From positions 1 to 64,000 of the forward strand of contig UQAU01000007.1 in assembly GCA_900539035.1 (NCBI GenBank): a DNA stretch of 64,000 nt. The letters are read 5' to 3'. Below are positions 39,517 through 46,904 of the stretch, piece by piece. The first letter of the stretch is position 1. Each line of letters starts with the position of its first letter. Source of the DNA: an uncultured Collinsella sp. GTDB taxonomy: Bacteria > Actinomycetota > Coriobacteriia > Coriobacteriales > Coriobacteriaceae. The translations under genes and the position numbers were made by a program. A model generated the notes under the pieces. That model was not told the origin of the DNA. It worked only from the letters and a program-made list of their open reading frames with translations, and did not search any database.

Positions 39517-42012
39517 TTAGCTAATTCCCACAAACATGCAGCCCGAGGTGGCGCCGCGCAGGCGGGCGGCGGGCTTGCGGCCGGCCTGTGCTGCTTCGAC
39601 GGCACGACGGACGCGGGCGACGGCACGGCCCACCTCATCCGTCTCGAGCAGCGTTCCGTCCACCATGAGACGACGCACGCCGGCATCGAGCAGCTGAGGA
39701 ACCTGCGGCGTGAGGTCGATGGGGTAAGCATCGTACAGGCGAGAGCGGCCGTGGATGTCGGTACGCACCGGCATGACCTTTCCGTCGATATTCTTGAGCG
39801 AGAGTTTGCGGGCACGCAGGCGGCAGTTGGCACAATCGTGGATACAGCCGTTGGCAACCTGCAGAATGCAATGCTCGCTTGTCATGACGCGCGGGCGGCC
39901 AAAGACGGTGATGCCCAGAGCCGCGGGCGCGGCGGCGCCGAGCGAGACAATCTCGTCGAGTGTGATCTCGGGCGAGAGCCAAAACGCACCGGCTCCGCGA
40001 TCGGCGAGCGCCTCCATGCAGGGCGTGTTATGCACCGGCAGGCAAGAGCGAATCTCGGTCGTGGCGCCGGCATGAGCGGCTACAGCGAGTTCGGAGATAT
40101 TGCCGACGGCGACGGTGGCTCCGGCATTGATCCAAGGATCGACGCGCTCGTGGTCGGCGGCGCGGCAGACCTCGTCGAGTACGGGCACGATACCCTGCTC
40201 AAATGCATCGGCAGGGGAGAGTTCGACAGCCTCGAGCGCGTCGGTGGTCATATAGATGCGCGTTGCACCCTCCGCGCGGGCTGCCTCGGCGGCCTCGAGC
40301 GTGGTGGCGGCGGCGCAGATCTGCGGCTCATCGCGGTAGTGCTCGGGCGCGGGGCGGGAATCACTGGTTACAATCGCCGGCAGCTCGAGCGTTTTCGCGC
40401 GCTCCTCGTACGGTGCCAGAATGGCCTCTTCCAGCGCCTTACAAGCGGCGGCGCGCACCTTGTGCACGGCGGAAAAGCCCATACCGCAGCCGGCGTCGAG
40501 GGCCACGTCAAAGCTCGCGGCCTCAAAGGGAGAGGAGCCCATGCGCCCGACGTGCTCAACCAGATCGGATGCCTCGACGGCGCGGGTCTTGGCGGCCTCG
40601 ACGGTAAAGCCGGTGGCGGTGGCCGTAAGCGAAGGGTCGTCGCAGCAGGTGAGCGTAACGGTAAACGGCTCACCCAGACGCGCCACGACGGACACGTCTA
40701 CGGCGCGGCGGCGCAGCACATCGCGCTTGAGCGCGGCGCCGGCAGCGTCAATGGCGCGCTGGCTTCGAATCACGCGCACGCGGCAGCCCTCGGGCATGCT
40801 GCGAGGCACGCGGCACTCGATGATGTCGCCGGCGGCGGCATCATCGGCGGCGATGGTGGTCAGGAATTGGTTGAACTCATCGTCGTGACGAAGTTCCAGC
40901 AGGTCGCCCTTGCCCACGGGCTCAAACAGCTCAATGCGGGCGATGGCAGCGCGGCGACGGCGGTCGTCGGGCTTGAGCCCTCGCACGTCGCGGTTGGCCA
41001 GGTGGCTGCCCAGCACCGTGCCCACAATCTGGCCGCGGTTGTTGGAACGCTCGTAGCTCATCATCTCGTCGCCCGAGGTGCCGTCCTGATAGGCGTGCGT
41101 AAAGTCGCGGTTAAAGCAGCGCTTGAGCTGGCGTTGGCGGGCGGCTTCCTCATCCTTAGAGGTCGAAACATCGGCCAGCATATCGTCAATCTGGTGACGG
41201 TACACATCGACGATGGAGTACACGTAATCGGGAGCCTTCATGCGGCCCTCGAGCTTGAGCGATGCGGCGCCGGCGTCATACAGACGGCGAACAAGCTGCG
41301 ACGTGTTGGTGTCGCGCGGGCACAGCGCGCGCTCGCGACCGGCAGGGGAGAGCGAGCGGCCGTTCTCGTCGATCAGCTCGTAGGGCAGGCGGCAGGGCTG
41401 GGCGCACATGCCGCGGTTGGCCGAGCGACCCGCCATGGCAAAGCTCGACAGCAGGCACAGACCCGAGTAGCAAAAGCAGATGGCGCCGTGGCTAAAGACC
41501 TCAAGGTCAACATCGGGCGCAGCGTCGTGAATGGTGGCAATCTCGTCGATGGAAAGCTCGCGCGAGAGGGTCACGCGGTCGGCGCCCTGCTCACGGCACC
41601 AAAGGGTTCCGCGGTCGTCGTGGATGTTTGCTTGGGTTGAGATGTGCGTCTCGATGCCGGGCATCGTGCGCTTGACTTCAAAGAACAGGCCCCAGTCCTG
41701 GATGATGAAGGCGTCGGCGCCCAGCGTGGAGCAGCGGTGGATGAGTTGCAGCGCATCGCCCATCTCGGACTGCTTGATGACGATGTTGACCGTGACGTAG
41801 ACGCGCGAGCCGGCTAGATGTGCGGCGCGGCAGGCCTGCTCAAAGGCCTCGTCGGTAAAGTTGGTGGCCTTGCGGCGGGCGTTGAAGCTGCCCATGCCAC
41901 AGTAGATGGCATCGGCGCCGGCAGCGAGTGCGGCGGCAAAGGGCTCGGGGCCTCCGGCGGGGGCCAAGAGCTCGGGCCTGCGGTTGGTGGTTCGACTGGC
42001 GGTTGCGGTCAT
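39517..42012 (-). CDS. U32-family peptidase (RlhA-like)
   Basis: The 831-residue protein opens with ELLAPAGGPEPFAAALAAGA (~residues 14-33) and carries the U32 signature around EVFSHGAICFCYSGLCLLSS (~172-191). A middle DUF3656-like region and a second TIM-barrel-like half with CILQVANGCIHDCANCRLR follow. E. coli RlhA/YdcP, an rRNA C2501 hydroxylation protein, has this U32-DUF3656 layout, so a role in rRNA modification is as likely as collagenase-type proteolysis. Its neighbour is a pseudouridine synthase. The Cys-rich motifs suggest a metal or Fe-S cofactor. ATG at 42012 follows AGGCAGGA. Confidence 0.85.
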   Translation of the reverse strand: MTATASRTTNRRPELLAPAGGPEPFAAALAAGADAIYCGMGSFNARRKATNFTDEAFEQACRAAHLAGSRVYVTVNIVIKQSEMGDALQLIHRCSTLGADAFIIQDWGLFFEVKRTMPGIETHISTQANIHDDRGTLWCREQGADRVTLSRELSIDEIATIHDAAPDVDLEVFSHGAICFCYSGLCLLSSFAMAGRSANRGMCAQPCRLPYELIDENGRSLSPAGRERALCPRDTNTSQLVRRLYDAGAASLKLEGRMKAPDYVYSIVDVYRHQIDDMLADVSTSKDEEAARQRQLKRCFNRDFTHAYQDGTSGDEMMSYERSNNRGQIVGTVLGSHLANRDVRGLKPDDRRRRAAIARIELFEPVGKGDLLELRHDDEFNQFLTTIAADDAAAGDIIECRVPRSMPEGCRVRVIRSQRAIDAAGAALKRDVLRRRAVDVSVVARLGEPFTVTLTCCDDPSLTATATGFTVEAAKTRAVEASDLVEHVGRMGSSPFEAASFDVALDAGCGMGFSAVHKVRAAACKALEEAILAPYEERAKTLELPAIVTSDSRPAPEHYRDEPQICAAATTLEAAEAARAEGATRIYMTTDALEAVELSPADAFEQGIVPVLDEVCRAADHERVDPWINAGATVAVGNISELAVAAHAGATTEIRSCLPVHNTPCMEALADRGAGAFWLSPEITLDEIVSLGAAAPAALGITVFGRPRVMTSEHCILQVANGCIHDCANCRLRARKLSLKNIDGKVMPVRTDIHGRSRLYDAYPIDLTPQVPQLLDAGVRRLMVDGTLLETDEVGRAVARVRRAVEAAQAGRKPAARLRGATSGCMFVGIS

Positions 42013-42168
42013 ATCCTGCCTTTCAAAATGCTCAGATATTCAAAAGTATAGTGGTGCCGTTGCGGCAGGCGATGCCCGCGCTCCAAGCGGGATAAAGTCT
42101 TCAGCAGCTTGGGCTGGCTGACCTCGTGGAGAACCGTTCAGCGGTTCGGGGAAACCGTTGGGCGATAA

Positions 42169-42223
42169 AATATTCTCGCAAGCTGATAATATTCTTGCAT
42201 CGCGCGGAAACCTTGAGTACTAT
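42169..42223 (+). promoter_or_regulatory. ridA promoter with upstream direct repeat
   Basis: TTGCAT (42195-42200), 17-nt spacer, TACTAT (42218-42223). AATATTCTCGCA (42169-42180) is repeated as AATATTCTTGCA (42188-42199), 19 nt apart, the second copy overlapping the -35 box, as a repressor site would. Confidence 0.6.
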
Positions 42224-42311
42224 CCCAATCAAGCGCGGTGTTCAGACCGAACTGTGCCTCCCGGTGTGAACGCCGCGCTCACGCTCTCTCAATTGATCGT
42301 AAGGAGAAAAC

Positions 42312-42689
42312 ATGAGCAAGACCGTCGTGTCTTCCGATAACGCACCCGCAGCCATCGGACCGTATTCCCCCGGCATCCAGACCGGCAACATGGTGTTCCT
42401 GTCCGGCCAGCTGGGCATCGACCCCGCAACTGGCAAGATGCCCGAGGGCGTCGAGGCCCAGGCTAAGCAGTCCCTTGCTAACGTCGAGGCCCTGCTGACT
42501 GCTGCCGGCGCCACCTTTGCCGATGTCGTCAAGACCACGGTCTACCTGGCCGACATCGCCGACTTCGCCGCCGTGAACGAGATCTACGCCTCCAAGTTCG
42601 AGGCCCCGTTCCCCGCGCGCAGCGCCTTCCAGGTTGCCGCCCTTCCGGCTGGCGGTCTGGTCGAGATCGAGGTCGTCGCCGCTCTCTAA
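42312..42689 (+). CDS. ridA: RidA-family reactive imine deaminase
   Basis: RidA hydrolyses enamine/imine intermediates made by PLP-dependent dehydratases, protecting other PLP enzymes. The 125-residue protein has IGPYSPGIQTGNMVFLSGQL and the active-site Arg in FPARSAFQVAALP followed by VEIEVVAAL. It starts after TAAGGAGAAAAC. It is monocistronic. YgeX at 60242 is a PLP ammonia-lyase releasing such intermediates, so a functional link with the purine locus is plausible but not shown. Confidence 0.95.
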   Translation: MSKTVVSSDNAPAAIGPYSPGIQTGNMVFLSGQLGIDPATGKMPEGVEAQAKQSLANVEALLTAAGATFADVVKTTVYLADIADFAAVNEIYASKFEAPFPARSAFQVAALPAGGLVEIEVVAAL

Positions 42690-42720
42690 GTCGTTGGCCA
42701 CAACTAAACATGACATGCAA

Positions 42721-42757
42721 AAAGACCCTGCAGCGCGTGCGAGCTGCAGGGTCTTTT
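42721..42757. terminator. Bidirectional terminator between ridA and PAS-HTH gene
   Basis: AAAGACCCTGCAGC (42721-42734) pairs with GCTGCAGGGTCTTT (42743-42756), with T-runs in both directions. Confidence 0.9.
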
Positions 42758-42801
42758 GTTAAGTGACGGATCGCTTGTGGAGCCGCGCTCCATTTTGCTC
42801 G

Positions 42802-43458
42802 TTAGCCCTCCTTGCGAACTTTTTGCAGGTAGCGGTAGACGCTGGGCTCTGAGATGCCCAGCGCGGTGGCGGCGCAGGCCACGGCGCCCTTGAGCATGAA
42901 CACCCCGTTGCCGTTGAGGTGGCGAATGACGTCCACGCGGTCGCTCTGACCAAGTGACGCTACGTCCAGCCCGCGCGCGCTCAGCAACTCGGCAATGCTG
43001 CGGTCGATGAGCTCCTGCGTGGACTCCGAAAGGCTTTCGACCTCGATAGACGCGGGCTCCGTGCGCGTCGGCGCTGCGTCGAAGCACGCCATGAGCTGCT
43101 GCGCCATGGCGTTGATGGAACGCACGGTCGAGAGATCGGTGTTGACGCAGAGCATACCGACGATCTCGTCATTCTCGCGGATAAAGTACGTCGCGGACTC
43201 CAGCGTCTTGCCTCCGGCGCCGCGGCCCTCGTAGCCCGTAATAAACGGCAGGTCGCGATACTTGGGGTCGTGCATGATCTTGAGCGCCAGATCGGTGGCG
43301 GGGCCGCCGACCTTGCGGCCGCTCACGATGCCGTTGCGAATATCGACGATGGCGTGGTCGGGATCCGAGAAATCGTGCAACACGATTTCGCTGTTCTTAC
43401 CGAGTACCTGCTCCAAGAAATCGACCATCGGCAAAAAGCGACGTACGGTCTCGTTCAC
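42802..43458 (-). CDS. YheO/DauR-type PAS-HTH transcriptional regulator (1)
   Basis: A regulator with an N-terminal YheO-like PAS domain (~residues 8-115: FLEQVLGKNSEIVLHDFSDP, GKTLESATYFIRENDEIVGM) and a C-terminal helix-turn-helix (~165-218: ATALGISEPSVYRYLQKVRK). The 218-residue form starts at GTG 43458 after AAAGGAG; upstream in-frame codons are leader. It is transcribed away from the NCS2 permease gene and so probably controls the first purine block. A second regulator of the same family is at 59311. Ligand unknown; a purine or intermediate is likely. Confidence 0.85.
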   Translation of the reverse strand: MNETVRRFLPMVDFLEQVLGKNSEIVLHDFSDPDHAIVDIRNGIVSGRKVGGPATDLALKIMHDPKYRDLPFITGYEGRGAGGKTLESATYFIRENDEIVGMLCVNTDLSTVRSINAMAQQLMACFDAAPTRTEPASIEVESLSESTQELIDRSIAELLSARGLDVASLGQSDRVDVIRHLNGNGVFMLKGAVACAATALGISEPSVYRYLQKVRKEG

Positions 43459-43694
43459 GGACAACTCCTTTGGGTGAAATCGGAAATGTTCATAACAATT
43501 TTTTCTCATGGTAACACGCTGCCCATCATCTCGTATATCCGCAGGTACATTAAGTAATGCAGACGAACGGTAGGAATTTAGCGGTAAACGGTTGACCAAA
43601 AGAAAAGTTAGATGTTATTTTGACCAGACACTTTCCTGACCTGCGGAAATGCGTTATTTCAGCTGAAGAATGGTCTGATAACAAAAAATTATTA

Positions 43695-43723
43695 TTGAGA
43701 ATGAGAATCATCTTTAATACGAT
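43695..43723 (+). promoter_or_regulatory. Promoter of the permease gene with iron-box-like sequence
   Basis: TTGAGA (43695-43700), 17-nt spacer, TACGAT (43718-43723). GAGAATGAGAATCATC (43697-43712) across the -35 and spacer resembles a Fur box (14 of 19 positions of the classical consensus by eye). The 350-nt intergenic stretch is otherwise AT-rich without a gene. Confidence 0.5.
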
Positions 43724-43810
43724 ATGCAATGAAGGCACAACCTCAACCCCGCACTGCGTCACAATAGAGCGTCAGATGCGAAAACAACTACTTCGAGGAT
43801 TGGTGGTCAA

Positions 43811-45205
43811 ATGACCCAGGAGACGGTTACGAACGGCACTGAAGCCCTGTTCACTCGCGAAGGCATGCCTCCCGTTAAGGAAATGATCCCGTGTGCCCTT
43901 CAGCACGTACTGGCATCGTTTGCCGGCATCATTACCCCGGCGGTCATCATGGCCGGCGTCTACGGCTTTAATAGCCAGCAGAGTACCGACATCATCCAGG
44001 TCGCGCTCATTCTTTCGGCGATCGACACGGCCCTTCAGGCCTTCGCTCCCTTCCGTCGCATCGGCGGCGGCCTGCCCATCGTCATGGGCGTTTCGTTCGC
44101 GTTCCTGCCGGCCCTGCAGGCCATGGGTGCCTCGGGCTTTAGCTTTGGTGCGCTGCTGGGTGGCGAGATCGTCGGCGGCGCCGTCGCGGTCCTCTTTGGT
44201 CTGGCCTACAGCAAGATCAAGTGGCTGTTCCCGCCCGTCGTGACCGGTACGGTCATCTTCTCCATCGGCGTTTCGCTGTATCCCACGGCCGTCAAGTATA
44301 TGGCCGGCGGTATGGGTACGCCGCTGTGGGGCACCCCGCAGGCCTGGTGCGTCGCTCTTATCACCTTCGCCGTGGTCTTTGCGCTCGCCAACTTTGGCAA
44401 GGGCACGCTCAAGCTGGGATCCGTGTTCTTTGGCATGATCGTTGGCATGATCGTCTCCATCCCCTTTGGCATGATCGACTTCTCCAGCGTCGCCACCGCT
44501 CAGGTCTTCGCTCTTCCCAAGCTCATGCCCTACGCGCTCGAGTTTGATCCCGAGGTCTGCATTACCCTCGCCGTCGTGTTCCCCATGGTTGCCATCCAGG
44601 TTATCGGTGACGTCTCCGCCGCCTGCCTGGGCTCCATCGACCGTATGCCCACCGAGCGCGAGCTCTCCGGCGCTATCGTGTCCCAGGGCCTCACCTCTAT
44701 GGTCGGCGGTCTGCTGGGCGGTCTTCCCACCAGCGCCCTTGGCCAGAACGTGGGCATCATCTGCTCCAACAAGGTCGTCAACAAGTGGGTCTTTGTGATC
44801 ATTGCGGCCGTCTTTGCCATCGCCGGTCTGTTCCCGCAGCTCTCTGCCGTCCTTTCCGCTATCCCGCAGCCCGTCATCGGCGGCGCGACCGTCGGCGTCT
44901 TTGGCACCATCACCATGAACGGCGTGCGCATGTTCACCCGCGAGGGCCTCACGCAGCGCACCACCACCATCGTCGGTACCTCCGTCGTCTTTGGCCTGGG
45001 TATCTGGATGGCCAGCGGTTGCCTTGCCGGTGAGGGTATGCCCACCTGGGTGCCCACCGTCATCGGCTCCAATGCCGTAACCCCCACCGCCATCATGGCC
45101 ATTGTCCTTAACCTGATCCTTCCGCAGACGCCGGTCGTGGCTCAGCACATCGATGCTGCCAAGGACGCTGCCGTGGATCTGGTCTTGCCCGAGAGCAAGA
45201 AGTAA
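43811..45205 (+). CDS. NCS2-family purine (xanthine/urate) permease
   Basis: A proton-coupled nucleobase importer of the NAT/NCS2 family in the cytoplasmic membrane. The 464-residue protein has ~12-14 hydrophobic segments, an early conserved QH (ALQHVLASFAG, ~residues 30-40), the substrate-site region around VFPMVAIQVIGDVSAACLGS and the signature GGLPTSALGQNVGI. Context with xanthine dehydrogenase-type and urate-breakdown genes favours xanthine or urate over uracil. First gene after the divergent PAS-HTH regulator; a possible iron box overlaps its promoter. Confidence 0.9.
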   Translation: MTQETVTNGTEALFTREGMPPVKEMIPCALQHVLASFAGIITPAVIMAGVYGFNSQQSTDIIQVALILSAIDTALQAFAPFRRIGGGLPIVMGVSFAFLPALQAMGASGFSFGALLGGEIVGGAVAVLFGLAYSKIKWLFPPVVTGTVIFSIGVSLYPTAVKYMAGGMGTPLWGTPQAWCVALITFAVVFALANFGKGTLKLGSVFFGMIVGMIVSIPFGMIDFSSVATAQVFALPKLMPYALEFDPEVCITLAVVFPMVAIQVIGDVSAACLGSIDRMPTERELSGAIVSQGLTSMVGGLLGGLPTSALGQNVGIICSNKVVNKWVFVIIAAVFAIAGLFPQLSAVLSAIPQPVIGGATVGVFGTITMNGVRMFTREGLTQRTTTIVGTSVVFGLGIWMASGCLAGEGMPTWVPTVIGSNAVTPTAIMAIVLNLILPQTPVVAQHIDAAKDAAVDLVLPESKK

Positions 45206-45221
45206 CCAATTCGGTGCTATT

Positions 45222-45253
45222 CGTCGGCGGGCGCATCGCCTCGTCCGCCGACG
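45222..45253 (+). other. Hairpin between permease and ssnA
   Basis: CGTCGGCGG (45222-45230) with CCGCCGACG (45245-45253), a 9-bp stem, no T-run. Could be a Rho-assisted or mRNA-stability element. The rest of 45206-45400 shows no gene. Confidence 0.55.
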
Positions 45254-45400
45254 TCATGCGGTGCCAAGCCGCACTTCAAAGGGTTTGTCCCTTTGGTGAA
45301 GCGTTGACGGGAGAGGGCCCGTTTCCGGTGTAGGCCGGCGCTTCGCACTCCGCCATGTCAGAGGTGTCAAACCCCGCCCCTGATGTTGAAGGGAGCATTT

Positions 45401-46756
45401 ATGCTTCTGGTCGCTAACGGTTCCGTCTTTACCCGCAATGCTCAGGCCCCGTTCATTCCAAACGGTGCGGTCGCCATTGACGGAGATACGATCGTCGAAG
45501 TAGGTCCCGAGTGCGAGCTCAAGGCCAAGTACCCGGATGCCGAGTACGTCGATGCCCAGGGCAACCTCATCATGCCCGGACTCATCAACTGCCACACCCA
45601 CATCTACTCGGGTCTGGCCCGCGGCCTTGCCATTAAGGGCTGCAACCCCACCAACTTCCTGGAGAATCTCGAGCAGCAGTGGTGGAAGATCGACGACAAT
45701 CTGACGCTCGACGGCACCAAGGCAAGCGCCTATGCCACGATTCTGGACTCCATTCGCGATGGTGTCACCACGATCTTCGACCACCACGCGAGCTTCTGCG
45801 AGATCCCGGGAAGCCTCTTTACCATTAAGGATGCAGCTCAGGAGCTGGGCATGCGTTCGTGCCTGTGCTACGAGGTCTCCGATCGCCGCGGCCAGGAAAA
45901 ATGCGACCAGGCCATTGCCGAGAACGCCGAATTTGCCCAGTGGGCCGCCAAGGAGCGTCGCGACAACGACAACCACATGATCGCTGCCATGTTTGGCGGA
46001 CATGCCACCTTTACACTTTCGGACGAGACCATGGATAAGATGGCCGAGGCCAACAACGGCCTGACCGGCTTCCACATCCATGTGTGCGAGGGCATGAACG
46101 ACGTGTGGGATTCCCGCCTCAACCGCGGTGGTATCAGCCCCGTCGAGCGCCTGCTGCAGCACAACCTGCTGGGTCCCGACACCATGCTCGGCCACTGCAT
46201 CCACGTGACGCCTGCCGAGATGGATATCGTCAAGGAGTCCGGCACTTGGCTCGTCAACAACCCCGAATCTAATATGGGCAACGCCGTGGGCTGCGCCCCC
46301 GTGCTCGAGTTCTTCCGCCGCGGCATTCCCGTGTGCATGGGCACAGACGCCTACACCCACGATATGCTCGAGAGCCTTAAGGTCTTCCTGATCATTCAGC
46401 GCCACAACGCCGCCATGCCCAACGTGGGCTGGTGCGAGGCCATGACCATGCTGTTCGAGAACAACGCCAAGATGGCGAGCAAGTACTTCGATCGCAAGCT
46501 CGGTGTGCTCGAGGCCGGCGCTGCCGCCGACGTCATCGTCATGGACTACAAGCCCTTTACGCCGCTGAGCGAGGAGAATATCGACGGCCACATGCTCTTT
46601 GGCATGATGGGCAAAAACTGCCGCACCACCATCATCAACGGCCGCGTCCTGTACAAGGATCGCGAGTTCGTTGGGATTGATGAGGAAAAGATCAACGCGT
46701 GGACCATGGCTGAGTCCAAGAAGCTCTGGAGCACGCTCAACGATCGCGCCTACTAA
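45401..46756 (+). CDS. ssnA: SsnA-type amidohydrolase
   Basis: A metal-dependent aminohydrolase of the chlorohydrolase/guanine-deaminase superfamily, placed by gene context in anaerobic purine breakdown. The 451-residue product has LINCHTHIYSGLARG (metal-binding HxH, ~residues 62-76), GFHIHVCEG, a third metal His in LGHCIHV and the catalytic/metal Asp in CMGTDAYTHD. The ATG at 45401 follows GAAGGGAGC; six upstream in-frame codons are ignored. Its exact substrate, a purine ring-opening intermediate or an amidine, is not established. Confidence 0.9.
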   Translation: MLLVANGSVFTRNAQAPFIPNGAVAIDGDTIVEVGPECELKAKYPDAEYVDAQGNLIMPGLINCHTHIYSGLARGLAIKGCNPTNFLENLEQQWWKIDDNLTLDGTKASAYATILDSIRDGVTTIFDHHASFCEIPGSLFTIKDAAQELGMRSCLCYEVSDRRGQEKCDQAIAENAEFAQWAAKERRDNDNHMIAAMFGGHATFTLSDETMDKMAEANNGLTGFHIHVCEGMNDVWDSRLNRGGISPVERLLQHNLLGPDTMLGHCIHVTPAEMDIVKESGTWLVNNPESNMGNAVGCAPVLEFFRRGIPVCMGTDAYTHDMLESLKVFLIIQRHNAAMPNVGWCEAMTMLFENNAKMASKYFDRKLGVLEAGAAADVIVMDYKPFTPLSEENIDGHMLFGMMGKNCRTTIINGRVLYKDREFVGIDEEKINAWTMAESKKLWSTLNDRAY

Positions 46757-46770
46757 TTACAAGTAGATTC

Positions 46771-46806
46771 ACGCGCGTCGGATGTTTCGCCGCATCCGGC
46801 GCGCGT
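46771..46806 (+). other. Strong hairpin in the ssnA-ygfK gap
   Basis: ACGCGCGTCGGATG (46771-46784) pairs with CATCCGGCGCGCGT (46793-46806) with one G-U, stem of 14. No T-run, so attenuation or mRNA processing is more likely than termination. The remaining 46807-46904 is GC-rich leader. Confidence 0.6.
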
Positions 46807-46904
46807 ATAGGCGGCCTCCGCGGGGTCGCCGGCGCTGTGCTAGCACTACACCGTATTTGCGCCCGCCGCGCGGTCTCGCCGGGCGTTACAGAGAGGAGCT
46901 CATT

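Noticed and set aside
39751..41640. A 629-codon plus-strand frame opposite the U32 peptidase gene
   Set aside because: Shadow frame; the minus-strand product has the U32 signature.
43772..45148. A 458-codon minus-strand frame opposite the NCS2 permease
   Set aside because: Asp/Gly/His-rich shadow translation; the plus strand encodes a clear permease.
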